Shown one piece after another: positions 9,252 to 17,879 of a stretch of 39,032 nt of DNA. Location of the stretch: positions 1 to 39,032 of the forward strand of contig JALAGS010000128.1 of assembly GCA_022712315.1 (NCBI GenBank). Direction: 5' to 3'. The stretch's first letter is position 1; the number at the start of each line of letters is the position of its first letter. The stretch comes from Sphingobacterium sp. GTDB lineage: Bacteria > Bacteroidota > Bacteroidia > Sphingobacteriales > Sphingobacteriaceae. The translations under genes and the position numbers were made by a program. The notes under the pieces are model-generated. The model did no database searches and was not told the origin of the DNA. It saw only the letters and a list, made by a program, of their open reading frames with translations.

Positions 9252-11249
9252 CTACAAGCCAGTTGGAGCAGTTCCACTGATCAGTGACCATCCTGGATTC
9301 TGATAAATAACAGAATTTTCTGCTGTACCATCATCCGAAGCCAACTGGAAATGCTCTATGGCAATGGGTGCGAGGTAATGTGCCATGGCAAATTTTACAC
9401 CGGTATAAGACAGGGCATTGCTTCGGATCTCCAATGGTCTAAGGTATTCACTCCGTGCGGGATCCGAAACGACAGATTTATCATTGGTAGCACCATAAAT
9501 CAGCTGTTCGGGTTTATACCAATCTTTCATCGGTCCCCAAAGTTTAAAACCTTCAAAATGGTCTGCTGTTGTAATCAGCTGATCCATTGCACGCCAGCGC
9601 TTGAGATCCATCCAACGCAGACCTTCAGCCATAAGTTCGCTTCTGCGTTCGCGACGTATATTGTACAGTGTGGGTGATACAAACTGTCCTGCAGAGTACG
9701 CGCCCCAATCTTTCTTCTCTTTATCCATTTGTATTGCAGCAATGGTTGCATTGAAATCTTGGTCGACCTTAGCACGTGTACGCAATGAGCGCCAATAGGC
9801 CTGTGCCTTCGTATCTAAATTTTGATTCTTTTCGTAACAGGCCTCCATATAATTGAGGTAAGCTTCGGTAGCTCGGAAGGTAATACTACCCGTAAATCCC
9901 TGTCCGTTTAGCGTTTGTAAACCGTCATATGAAATACCTTTACGTATGGTATACCCCGTTGTATAACGTCTTTCCCAATCGGTATCGTAAACAGTCGGTG
10001 TGGGCTCAATAAGGGTATAGTGTGTACCTTGTCCAATATTGACCAATACATTCTTTTGGCCAGGCTCTTTTAAAAACAATTGTAAACGACCATCGCGATT
10101 CTTCCGAACATCTGCGATGTAATCATCGCCAGCATAACCGCTGCCCGCGGCGTAAATAGGCAGTCCATTGGACATCAGGAAGCTTTCGACAAGGCCGCGT
10201 GTCAAACCAACCGCATAATTGCCCCGCTGTGCATACACAGGTACATTATGTGTCACCAGGCTTTGATTATATTGACGCCACAGCAGTACTTCACCATAGC
10301 TGGACATATCCACGGCACCAAACATACTGAAGTAAGGATTTTCATTATTAGCAGATTCTATTATTCCGGTATTGCTCACCAGCGGTACATTGTCAGCAAC
10401 CGCAGCTGCCGATTCCATCGCCTGCGTTAAAAAGTAGTCGATCTCTCCGGAAATACTTCCAGTCGGAAATGCATAATTGCTATTGTATGATTTTGCCGCA
10501 CCAGGCCATCCTGGTCCTTTAGGGACGAATGCGGTTCCGCTAAAGTATTTGAGCCAGGTACCTTCATACAAAGCTACTCGAGACTTGAAAAGCTGGGCTA
10601 CATTTTTTGAGATCCGCTGCTTCTTACCGTCGGGAGAATTTTGGTTCAGCAAGGTAATGGCTGAATCCAAGTCTGAAAGTATAAAACGTGCGACTTCATT
10701 TCTTGGTGAACGCTTGCTCGCTTCCACCAAAATATTCTTGTCCTTATCCGACATCACATTGCGAATAATAGGAAAATCGCCCAAGGCCTGCAATTTCCCG
10801 AAGTAAACATAGGCACGTAAAAAATAAGCTTCACCGATATAATGTGCTATGTTACTGGAATTTCCGAGAATACGATTTTCCTTCCATTTGGGAACCACCG
10901 TATTGATAAAATAATTCATTTGATAAATACTTGAAAAATCCCAGTCACCGCCGTTCGATCCAACGCGCCATTGGCCTGGAATAAACTTATTATCCAGTGT
11001 TGGAATAGCCATATTGTCTGTATTTCCGTCGATGCCGAAAGTCCCAAAGGACCAGTTGCCATGCGAAGGAAACAGTCCAGCATATTGATTTACGGTATAA
11101 GCAGCAAGTTGTGATTCCTCATCCAGATAAGCTTCAGGTATGATGGACGAAGGAGGTGCAATATCCAAATATTTATTGCAGGAAGCTAGGCCTACCAAAG
11201 CGACAAGGCCCAATTGCATCAATCTAAAAATAGTACTATTGAATTTCAT
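9252..11249 (-). CDS. SusD/RagB-family glycan-binding lipoprotein (PUL 1)
   Basis: This is a 665-residue outer-membrane surface lipoprotein that caps its SusC partner and binds glycan for import. The lipobox LASC puts the acylated cysteine at residue 24, followed by NKYLDIAPPS, a typical SusD mature N terminus. The C-terminal half has the family signature RRERRSELMAEGLRWMDLKR. I chose the start at MKFNSTIFRL: an in-frame upstream ATG at 11291 would overlap the susC end and put 14 residues before the signal peptide. The gap to susC is 11 nt, so they are co-transcribed. At 665 residues it is long for the family, and the usual QNPGW end is followed by about a dozen extra residues. Confidence 0.95.
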   Translation of the reverse strand: MKFNSTIFRLMQLGLVALVGLASCNKYLDIAPPSSIIPEAYLDEESQLAAYTVNQYAGLFPSHGNWSFGTFGIDGNTDNMAIPTLDNKFIPGQWRVGSNGGDWDFSSIYQMNYFINTVVPKWKENRILGNSSNIAHYIGEAYFLRAYVYFGKLQALGDFPIIRNVMSDKDKNILVEASKRSPRNEVARFILSDLDSAITLLNQNSPDGKKQRISKNVAQLFKSRVALYEGTWLKYFSGTAFVPKGPGWPGAAKSYNSNYAFPTGSISGEIDYFLTQAMESAAAVADNVPLVSNTGIIESANNENPYFSMFGAVDMSSYGEVLLWRQYNQSLVTHNVPVYAQRGNYAVGLTRGLVESFLMSNGLPIYAAGSGYAGDDYIADVRKNRDGRLQLFLKEPGQKNVLVNIGQGTHYTLIEPTPTVYDTDWERRYTTGYTIRKGISYDGLQTLNGQGFTGSITFRATEAYLNYMEACYEKNQNLDTKAQAYWRSLRTRAKVDQDFNATIAAIQMDKEKKDWGAYSAGQFVSPTLYNIRRERRSELMAEGLRWMDLKRWRAMDQLITTADHFEGFKLWGPMKDWYKPEQLIYGATNDKSVVSDPARSEYLRPLEIRSNALSYTGVKFAMAHYLAPIAIEHFQLASDDGTAENSVIYQNPGWSLISGTAPTGL

Positions 11250-11260
11250 AATGAATCGAC

Positions 11261-14200
11261 TTAAAATGTAACACTTAAACCTGCAGACCATACTTTTGTC
11301 AATGGATAAACCGTTCCGTTGCTTCCGCCATCAATAGTTTCGGGATCAAACATTCCCGCTACACTTGAGCCGGTCCAGATATTTTCTCCGGAAACGTATA
11401 CACGTAAACGCTCTACACCAAAACGTTTGGTTGTTTCTTTCGGTAAGGTATAGCCTAGTTGAATATTTTTTATGCGGATATAGGCTGCATTTTGCAAAAA
11501 GCGCGTCTGCGTCTGTTGGTTTTTGGAGGTACCAAAAACAGGACGTGCGTAATATGCATCAAGATTTTCGCCCAATGGATTGTCTGCAGTACGGAAATAA
11601 TCAAGATGATCGACCAAGCCCGTAGACCACCATTTTGAAGTTGCTCCCCAAAAATAGTAGCCACCTTGCCAATAGTCGCGTTTCATGACACCTTGCATGA
11701 AAATACTAAAGTCAAAATTTTTGTAATCCGCATTCAGATTCAATCCAAAGGAGTAACGCGGTGTGCTGTTTCCAATCACACGACGATCACCTGGATCGGC
11801 CTGTGTATTGCTTCCACCATCTATTTTTCCGTCGCCATTCAAATCCGCATACATGATATCGCCTGCCCCCCATTGTGTTCCTAATGCGTTTTGTCCACCA
11901 TTGGGCAAGCTCGCCAGATGCTGGTTCATCTGTTCCTCTGTCTTTGCAATACCAAGGGTTTGATATCCCCATATTTCACCCAACTTTTGGCCTTCCCGAT
12001 AGTTTGATAATGACCCTATTGCATTAGGATAGCGTGTTACGGTTGTGGTATAATCTGACAAGAGGAACTTTGCTCCATATGCGAAACCACTTGCTGTACG
12101 GTCATTCCAGCCCAGGGTCGCTTCAAATCCTTTTGTTTTTAAATCGGTGTTGTTTGTTTGAGGAACTGTCGTCCCTAATGTATTAGGCAACTGCGGAGCT
12201 GGGCCGACCATATTAAATGTTTTCCGTTCGAAGACCTCAAAAGATCCAGAAAGACGGCTATTTAAAAAAGCAAAATCGACGCCCAAGTTCTTCGTATTGA
12301 TAGATTCCCAGGTCAATAAAGCACTTACGAGGCCTGGAGCCGATGCAGAATTTGGTCGTGCATTATTAATCAGCCAAGCACCATTGGCTGTCCCTGTTGG
12401 TTGCGTGACATAAGTCGGATACCAGACATCGGTATTTTGATTGCCCAGCTCTCCGTAGGAAGCTCTTAATTTCAGCATATTAATAAATGGTGCCGACTCT
12501 ACAAGGAAGTTTTCTTTGGCGATGTTCCATCCAGCAGAAACTGAAGGAAACCAGCCCCAGCGGCTATCGCTACGGAAACGTGATGAACCGTCATAACGCA
12601 AATTAGCTTCCAATAAATATTTTTCAGCATAATTGTAATTCAATCGGCCGAAGAAACCCGCTGTTGCCCATTTTTGATATTCACCAGATACAGAAGGTAC
12701 TACTGCTTTTCCATTGATGTCTGTGCCGGAGGTCAGATTCAATACCGGCTGATCCGGGATAATGATTCCGTCGCGTTGCACACCGAGATTGCGATAGGCA
12801 GTGTGTTCAATCTGACCACCGACCATAACTTTAAAATGATGATCGCCCCAGCTCTTATCGTAATCAGAAAAGATATTAATGTTATAGTAGTTTTCCTTTA
12901 AACCGAATTCGTAGACATTTGACGAGTTTTTATACAGATACGGATCACCATTCACGTCATGGTTGTAAAGGCGCTGCGAATCCCAATGACGAAATTGAGT
13001 TGTGGTTCTGTAGTTGAAATTACCGGTTGTACGCCATCCTTTAATAGGTTCGAGGATCAGTTGTAACTGCTGGTAAATGTAATCCTTACTTGATTTATCC
13101 TGTCCGCCTTCTTTCATAGCAAGTGCAGGTGAGGGAGAACTAAACAGGTATCCATTCGGATCATACAGAGGCAGCGTTGGCCAGCCCTGTCTGCCTAAAT
13201 CATCATAAAAACTATTGGTCAATGCTGCAGGACGGTCGTAATCTTCCCGTACTAACCTAGCGTTGTAATTTACCTGAAAGATGTCAGATACTTTAGAATT
13301 GATTTTAGCCGCAACAGAGTAACGGTCATAATGGTCTGTATTGAAGGCCATCAATCCCTGTTGCTTCATGAAATTGCCAGAAAGGTAATAGGTTGTTTTT
13401 TCGGTTCCCCCATTGAGACTTAGGTTGTGCTCCTGGGCAAAAGCCTGATCCCGGTACATGACATCGAACCAATCGTTATTGTCGTTACCATAGGCATATC
13501 CTTCAGCCCAATACAACTTATTATTCGGATCGACAATGGTCGAATTTTTCAGGCTTCCGTTTTGATAATCCAAGATGCGCTGCAGATGCTCCGCGGAGAA
13601 ATGCGGTGAACCGCCGGCGTTGACTTCTGCTTGATTGAAGTATTGAGCAAAAGTGTAAGAATCCATCATCTTAGGCATCAATGTCGGTGCGTTCATACGA
13701 AAGCTATTATTATAATTTACCGAAGTACGTCCAGCCTTTCCAGATTTTGTAGTGACCAAAATAACGCCAAAAGCGGCTCTAGAGCCATAAATTGAAGCAG
13801 CACCGGCATCTTTCAATACAGAAACGCTTTCGATATCTTGTGGATTTAATGCGGCCAAAGATCCTTCAGAACCATCAATTAGGACCAATGGTGCCGAAGA
13901 AGATGTGCCGATTGTACCTGTCCCCCGGATATTAATGGATGGATTGGTTTCCATCGTTCCCGAGTTTTGCGAAATATTTAGGCCAGGGGCCAGTCCTTGC
14001 AGTGCCTGGATAGCATTTCTTACAGGTCTATTTTCCAGCTGCTTGGCATCTACCACCGCAACAGAACCAGTCAGGTTTGCTTTTTTCTGCGAACCAAAAC
14101 CCACGACCACCACTTCATCCAAAACATCTCCTTCGGAAGCATCAAGCTGCACATTAAGCTCGTAATTCCCTTGGCTGATCTGTTTTAGCTGACTGAATTC

Positions 14201-14461
14201 AAAGCGCTGTTTCGCATAGCCTAGAAAGGTAAATTCTAATGCCGTGACTGTCGCAGCACTGAGTGTATATTTCCCCTGTGTATCTGTCTGTGTCTGCATT
14301 GGGGAACCGATATTTTTAACGGTCACTCCAGCAAGTGGCCTGTTATTTTCGGTAACCTGGCCCCGTACAGTTATTGACTGTGCATAAGTCTGCTGTAAGC
14401 TCAAAAATAAAAAGCAGATACAACAAAGCCAGCACTGTGTTAATACTATTTTCCTTTTCAT
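11261..14461 (-). CDS. SusC/RagA TonB-dependent outer-membrane transporter (PUL 1)
   Basis: This 1066-residue transporter imports oligosaccharides across the outer membrane using TonB energy. After a signal peptide (about 1-28) come a carboxypeptidase-regulatory-like domain (about 30-115), the SusC box DEVVVVGFGSQKK, a plug domain with DAGAASIYGSRAAFGVILVTTKSG-type motif, and a 22-strand-class barrel ending in SVTF. A DLNGDGKIDG calcium-binding-like loop lies in the last third. There is no STN signalling domain, as expected for a locus controlled by a hybrid two-component regulator. It is the first gene of the operon with susD and the GH16-GH43 enzyme. The preceding 500 bp on the minus strand should hold its promoter. 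Confidence 0.96.
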   Translation of the reverse strand: MKRKIVLTQCWLCCICFLFLSLQQTYAQSITVRGQVTENNRPLAGVTVKNIGSPMQTQTDTQGKYTLSAATVTALEFTFLGYAKQRFEFSQLKQISQGNYELNVQLDASEGDVLDEVVVVGFGSQKKANLTGSVAVVDAKQLENRPVRNAIQALQGLAPGLNISQNSGTMETNPSINIRGTGTIGTSSSAPLVLIDGSEGSLAALNPQDIESVSVLKDAGAASIYGSRAAFGVILVTTKSGKAGRTSVNYNNSFRMNAPTLMPKMMDSYTFAQYFNQAEVNAGGSPHFSAEHLQRILDYQNGSLKNSTIVDPNNKLYWAEGYAYGNDNNDWFDVMYRDQAFAQEHNLSLNGGTEKTTYYLSGNFMKQQGLMAFNTDHYDRYSVAAKINSKVSDIFQVNYNARLVREDYDRPAALTNSFYDDLGRQGWPTLPLYDPNGYLFSSPSPALAMKEGGQDKSSKDYIYQQLQLILEPIKGWRTTGNFNYRTTTQFRHWDSQRLYNHDVNGDPYLYKNSSNVYEFGLKENYYNINIFSDYDKSWGDHHFKVMVGGQIEHTAYRNLGVQRDGIIIPDQPVLNLTSGTDINGKAVVPSVSGEYQKWATAGFFGRLNYNYAEKYLLEANLRYDGSSRFRSDSRWGWFPSVSAGWNIAKENFLVESAPFINMLKLRASYGELGNQNTDVWYPTYVTQPTGTANGAWLINNARPNSASAPGLVSALLTWESINTKNLGVDFAFLNSRLSGSFEVFERKTFNMVGPAPQLPNTLGTTVPQTNNTDLKTKGFEATLGWNDRTASGFAYGAKFLLSDYTTTVTRYPNAIGSLSNYREGQKLGEIWGYQTLGIAKTEEQMNQHLASLPNGGQNALGTQWGAGDIMYADLNGDGKIDGGSNTQADPGDRRVIGNSTPRYSFGLNLNADYKNFDFSIFMQGVMKRDYWQGGYYFWGATSKWWSTGLVDHLDYFRTADNPLGENLDAYYARPVFGTSKNQQTQTRFLQNAAYIRIKNIQLGYTLPKETTKRFGVERLRVYVSGENIWTGSSVAGMFDPETIDGGSNGTVYPLTKVWSAGLSVTF

Positions 14462-14553
14462 AAGTAAAACTGTTTAGTGATTAAATAATATTTTGATGAA
14501 GAGTAACATGGCAATATGAGGTAGCTATATTGCGTTCTATTAGGAATTCAAGG

Positions 14554-14574
14554 ATCAAACAATCCACTTTTGAT
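14554..14574 (-). promoter_or_regulatory. Possible operator: ATCAAA-N9-TTTGAT inverted repeat
   Basis: ATCAAA (14554-14559) and TTTGAT (14569-14574) form a 6-bp inverted repeat with a 9-nt spacer, 93-113 bp upstream of the susC start. The position would suit an activator such as the AraC-type output domain of the HTCS. The repeat is short and could be chance in AT-rich DNA. Confidence 0.25.
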
Positions 14575-14861
14575 TGGTAAATTCATCATAATTAAACTTG
14601 GTTATTAGCTGTTTTTGAGTTTTAGCCAACTGACTTTCCCTACACCTATTTTTTATGTGATTTGGGGAGGGTATTCATCTAATCAGTCAAACACTCTTGG
14701 TTATTTAACATCGTCAACACAATAAAATGTCGTATTGACACTTGCAATATTATCAAAAACGTTACAGAGGAAGGGGGGTAGAATCTTCTTATTTTAAGGG
14801 GTAAATTCGTCAAATTAGGCTTTTTGACCTTATTAAATGATATATTTTGGTTTAGGCAGAC

Positions 14862-14888
14862 AAAAAAAGCCACATCTTCCGATGTGGC
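14862..14888 (-). terminator. Intrinsic terminator of the NTF2-like gene
   Basis: GCCACATC (14869-14876) and GATGTGGC (14881-14888) form a perfect 8-bp stem with a 4-nt loop. On the minus strand it is followed by seven T residues (14862-14868 in complement). It lies about 80 nt past the stop of the gene at 14970. Confidence 0.88.
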
Positions 14889-14969
14889 TTCTAAACTAAA
14901 TTTATAAACATGTTATTCACTAGGGATCAGCTTTTGGTATAATTGAGCTGGCCCCAAAATTATGAGATT

Positions 14970-15416
14970 CTATTTATAGGAATTGATCGATTTGGATACT
15001 CTCCAGTCTTTACCTTCACGTACTAAGGTAACAAGATCGGTTTTAGTGAAATTTTCAAATTTCAAAGTAACCCTGGCCACCATATAATCTGTAGACTGTT
15101 CAACTACATCTGTGCTAACCGCACAATTCAGGTGGATATTTTTTTGCTTTTTCAAGGATTTAACCACTTCATAGCGGCTATATGACTTCAAAGTACCCGT
15201 TTGGACCTTTAGATTAAAGTCTTCAGCAAACAACTGTTCTATTCCAGCCGACTCACCTTCAGTGATCACGGCGATATAGTGCTCTAGCGCAAAGTCTGCG
15301 GTTGATAGATTAACGCTGACCGGGCTTGATTTTGAACCGGGTCCTCCAGCTGCCATAGCCAATGTTGATACGACCATTAAAGCTGCTACTGTGAATGTTT
15401 TTACGAGAGTTTTCAT
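14970..15416 (-). CDS. Secreted NTF2-like (lumazine-binding-type) small protein
   Basis: This 148-residue protein has a clear signal peptide (about 1-22, ending AMA) and no lipobox. The mature part (about 40-146) looks like an NTF2/SnoaL-type fold: a helix with ALEHYIAVITEG, IEQLFAEDFNLKV, alternating strands, and a terminal DLVTLVREGKDWRVSKSI. That pattern is shared with the Lumazine_bd_2/DUF4440-like families. Such proteins lack a common function; many are periplasmic ligand-binding proteins. It stands alone with its own terminator, 511 bp downstream of the sigma/anti-sigma pair on the same strand. A TAATTTTG box lies about 45 nt before its start. Confidence 0.8.
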   Translation of the reverse strand: MKTLVKTFTVAALMVVSTLAMAAGGPGSKSSPVSVNLSTADFALEHYIAVITEGESAGIEQLFAEDFNLKVQTGTLKSYSRYEVVKSLKKQKNIHLNCAVSTDVVEQSTDYMVARVTLKFENFTKTDLVTLVREGKDWRVSKSINSYK

Positions 15417-15460
15417 ACTATCTTTTTTGTGTTATTTTTTACCTTGCTTATCTGTTGACT

Positions 15461-15468
15461 CAAAATTA
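15461..15468 (-). promoter_or_regulatory. Putative -7 element of the NTF2-like gene
   Basis: Minus-strand TAATTTTG matches the Bacteroidota TAnnTTTG box, 45 nt upstream of the start at 15416. I see no clear TTTG box at the -33 distance, so the call is weak. Confidence 0.35.
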
Positions 15469-15681
15469 TCGCTCCAAATGCTTGTTGTCCACGGATTTTA
15501 GATCAATAACCAACAGAAGTCGCTGAATAGCTGAAATGGAAAAGTGAACTTCAAAATGCATAAAGAACATAAGATCAATTTTATTAGGTCCGTGCCAAAT
15601 ACCATACCAGTTGGCCCCAAGGCTCATTATGCCTTTTAAAGCCAATTATGGGCGATCTAAGATCTTCTTCAAAAAACGAAA

Positions 15682-15727
15682 TGTACGTATGCGAACAGTT
15701 ATTAACCGAATTGTTCACATACGTACA
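15682..15727 (-). terminator. 16-bp inverted repeat, terminator or operator
   Basis: TGTACGTATGCGAACA (15682-15697) and TGTTCACATACGTACA (15712-15727) match as an inverted repeat at 15 of 16 positions with a 14-nt loop. Read on the minus strand the hairpin is followed by TTTCGTTTTTTG, so it may end the sigma/anti-sigma transcript. A protein-binding operator is the alternative. Confidence 0.5.
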
Positions 15728-15813
15728 GCACATTAAAATGTAATAGAAGTTTAATTTTCTGTGCATTTTGAAGTGAATGACAATATACAGTAAAAAAGAA
15801 ACGTACTTACTTG

Positions 15814-15832
15814 CCTGATCAGAAAGATCAGG
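15814..15832. terminator. Hairpin CCTGATC/GATCAGG
   Basis: A perfect 7-bp stem with a 5-nt AGAAA loop lies about 100 nt past the anti-sigma/barrel stop. A T7 run follows on the plus strand (15839-15845), and a looser T-rich stretch follows on the minus strand. Its direction of action is uncertain. Confidence 0.45.
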
Positions 15833-15927
15833 TGCCAATTTTTTTCGGGGGGGACACAGGCTAGTAAAACGGTACAAGCTCGCTAAACATAGGTTTAACT
15901 GGTCTCCTTCGATGGAATATATCCGAA

Positions 15928-17142
15928 TTACAAACTCATTCCTAAGGTAAACGCTACGCCTTTAGATTCTAGATCCACATTTCCGTAACCAATCCCTGTC
16001 AATGGCATTTTAACAAAAGGTTTTACACCGATATTGATTTTATCATTGATTTTCTTCTCAATGGAGATCGAAAAATCGGCAACACCGAAGATATGCTGGT
16101 TCTCTCCATTCACTTCATAGACGGCACTTTTCTGAGCTCCACCGTAGCTACCTCCGCTTTCATAATCAAAAGTGTATTTTTCCTTTAGCATAAAATAGCT
16201 CGAAAGTCCTGCGCTAACATTAAACTTCACTTTTTTACTTTTCAATACCGTATAACTTGCTGTCAATGGTACATCAAGAACATCACATACAGCGCTGACA
16301 TTGCTCGGCAATTGCGTCATTTCTGGTGGATTTGATGGCGTATAAAATTTATAAGCTGACGTATAATTCTTTTTAGCATAGGTAGCCCCCACAGACACAC
16401 GCAATGCTTTTGTGAGGGGATAGGAGTAGGCCAAACCGACATTCTCACTAAGTGAGGATTTGCCTGCCCCGCGCACGCTTGTCAGATCTGGTCCTGCCAA
16501 AAAACTTACAACCGACCGTTCTCTTTCCTGTGCTTCGGATCCGATACTTTCTTTGGGCTGATAAATGGCTGCCAGACGTTCCCCTGTCCCTTCAACCGGT
16601 TCTTCTCTTAAGTTGAAATGAGGCAATCTCTGATTGTTATATTCCATGCGCGGAATAGTGAATGTAGTATTTAGTTTTCTTTCTTGCCCGCTTATCGGAT
16701 TTGCATCCGCTATCTTCGCCAAACGAATATCCTGCAGTACGATGGTTTCACTTGAAATCTGGAACACATTATTCGTACGTTTGATCGGCTGGAATGCAAT
16801 CCAACCTTGCCCCCGTTTGGGTTCCTCTAGCAAATGGTCCTTAGGTTGAACTGTTTTCCTCTCCGGAACCTCTTTTTCAGGCGAAATACCCGCCGAATTT
16901 ATTTCACCTGGTAAATTATTGGTTTTAAATAATATGCTATTCCAGGTAAAAAAGATCGTTAAAACTGCTGCAAGTGTAGCAGCCAAGGTCGTTAAAACGA
17001 CGATCTTTCGTCTCTTTACACGCCTTTCATTGTCTAACCGCGATTCTATATCTTGCCAATGTGATTCATCAAATTCAAAGTTAGCATCACTTAAACCTTC
17101 CTTAAATAGCTCATCAATCTTGTTCTTATCCTTTTCCATCAT
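15928..17142 (-). CDS. Dma-like dual-membrane anti-sigma factor with C-terminal barrel
   Basis: This 404-residue protein starts with a charged cytoplasmic segment (1-45, with DESHWQDIESRLDNERR) and a single membrane helix (about 46-67). A long low-complexity periplasmic linker follows (about 70-208), then a porin-like beta-barrel (about 210-404) of alternating strands such as ALRVSVGATYAKKNY, ending GVAFTLGMSL. There is no cleavable signal peptide, so the N terminus should stay in the cytoplasm while the barrel reaches the outer membrane. That is the architecture of the dual-membrane-spanning anti-sigma (Dma) proteins described in Bacteroides. Its ATG overlaps the sigma stop (ATGA), indicating translational coupling. 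Sigma sequestration is inferred from this layout and context. The alternative is an ordinary barrel protein with an unusual anchor. Confidence 0.8.
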   Translation of the reverse strand: MMEKDKNKIDELFKEGLSDANFEFDESHWQDIESRLDNERRVKRRKIVVLTTLAATLAAVLTIFFTWNSILFKTNNLPGEINSAGISPEKEVPERKTVQPKDHLLEEPKRGQGWIAFQPIKRTNNVFQISSETIVLQDIRLAKIADANPISGQERKLNTTFTIPRMEYNNQRLPHFNLREEPVEGTGERLAAIYQPKESIGSEAQERERSVVSFLAGPDLTSVRGAGKSSLSENVGLAYSYPLTKALRVSVGATYAKKNYTSAYKFYTPSNPPEMTQLPSNVSAVCDVLDVPLTASYTVLKSKKVKFNVSAGLSSYFMLKEKYTFDYESGGSYGGAQKSAVYEVNGENQHIFGVADFSISIEKKINDKINIGVKPFVKMPLTGIGYGNVDLESKGVAFTLGMSL

Positions 17143-17717
17143 CTTTTCTCTTCCGTTTTACCAAATTTTACACCTTGAACTTCCACCATTTCTGCCAGTC
17201 GACCGCGTGCCTTATGCAGATTAGATTTTGATGTTCCAATAGCAATACCCAACATGCCACTAATTTCTTCGTGTCCATAACCATCGATCGCGTAGAGATT
17301 GAACACTGTCCTGTAGGCAGGTGGAAGCTGCTGTACCATCGCCAACAAGTCTTCATAGTTTAACTTTTGACTGATGCTATCATCTTCAACAATGGTATGC
17401 TCATACATGGATACATCTACCAGGATGCCCTGTTTAATCTTTGCCCGATAAAAATCAATTGCAGTATTTGTCATGATTTTTTTGATCCATATGGAAAAAG
17501 GCTTCTGAAAATCATATTTGTTGATATTTTTAAAAACCTTGAAAAAGCCCTCATTTAAAATACTTATGGCATCCTCTCTGTGATTAGCGTAGCGCAGACA
17601 TATCCCTAAAGACATAGCGTAATAGATGGTATAAAGATCTTTCTGAGCCCTGCGGTCCTCATCAATACATCCTTTAATAATATGGATAGATTTTTCGTCA
17701 ACTTCTGTTATCGCCAC
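17139..17717 (-). CDS. ECF RNA polymerase sigma factor, partner of the Dma-like protein
   Basis: The protein has about 192 residues from the GTG start chosen here (VAITEVDEKSIHIIKGC). Region 2 spans about 20-90 (AQKDLYTIYYAMSLGICL, then DAISILNEGFFKVFKNI). Region 4 is PPAYRTVFNLYAIDGYGHEE with helix-turn-helix ISGMLGIAIGTSKSNLHKAR. The open frame continues upstream to an ATG at 17855, but those 46 extra residues are basic and unlike sigma N termini. A near-consensus minus-strand TATATTTA box at 17741-17748 would start transcription just before the GTG. The stop overlaps the next gene's start by 4 nt. It should direct RNA polymerase to envelope-stress-type promoters when released, possibly including that of the divergent gene at 17880. 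Confidence 0.85.
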   Translation of the reverse strand: MAITEVDEKSIHIIKGCIDEDRRAQKDLYTIYYAMSLGICLRYANHREDAISILNEGFFKVFKNINKYDFQKPFSIWIKKIMTNTAIDFYRAKIKQGILVDVSMYEHTIVEDDSISQKLNYEDLLAMVQQLPPAYRTVFNLYAIDGYGHEEISGMLGIAIGTSKSNLHKARGRLAEMVEVQGVKFGKTEEKR

Positions 17718-17775
17718 TCGATATTGCTTCTTTCTTTTGATAAATATAGTATTAAGTCTAATACGAGAGGATATT

Positions 17776-17834
17776 CGGAAAGGTTGCCTCCATAAAATAT
17801 TTTTTTTTAACCCGATTTCCAAGCAACCTTTTCG
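17776..17834. promoter_or_regulatory. Inverted repeat in the divergent sigma / COG4315 intergenic region
   Basis: CGGAAAGGTTGC (17776-17787) and GCAACCTTTTCG (17823-17834) are inverted copies matching at 11 of 12 positions with a 35-nt spacer that includes a T9 tract. The pair lies between the sigma start (17717) and the lipoprotein start (17880), suited to shared regulation of divergent promoters. Confidence 0.4.
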
Positions 17835-17879
17835 CTGACCTGATCGTAGTATCAAGACATTATTTTAAAACATACAATT

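Larger units (their letters stand above)
14462..14969. other. 508-bp intergenic region, promoter side of susC
   Basis: This gap separates the susC start from the end of the NTF2-like gene. It contains the terminator at 14862-14888 and a possible operator at 14554-14574. I find no credible gene. Confidence 0.6.
15417..15927. other. 511-bp intergenic region with strong palindromes
   Basis: No convincing gene is present. A 97-codon minus-strand frame here has a non-protein-like composition and runs across a palindrome. The region holds the 16-bp inverted repeat at 15682-15727, the hairpin at 15814-15832, and adjacent T7 and G7 tracts at 15839-15853. Confidence 0.6.

Noticed and set aside
11250..11291. 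Earlier in-frame start of the first susD
   Set aside because: It would overlap the end of susC and place 14 residues before a clear lipoprotein signal peptide that starts at 11249.
7341..14461. Laminarin as the assigned PUL 1 substrate from the GH16 domain alone
   Set aside because: The GH43 half points to beta-1,3-galactan, so laminarin was kept only as an alternative.
14679..14873. 64-codon minus-strand open frame upstream of susC
   Set aside because: It overlaps the terminator at 14862-14888, lacks a plausible start context and has no protein-like pattern.
15839..15853. Adjacent T7 and G7 homopolymers
   Set aside because: They are intergenic, not next to a start codon, and no phase-variable gene is evident.
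15584..15877. 97-codon minus-strand open frame
   Set aside because: The translation has no recognisable domain or signal peptide, an odd Cys/His/Tyr composition, and runs through two palindromes.
17718..17855. N-terminal extension of the ECF sigma gene to the ATG at 17855
   Set aside because: The added 46 residues are unlike sigma N termini and would cover the divergent promoter region and inverted repeat; a GTG start at 17717 gives the normal length.
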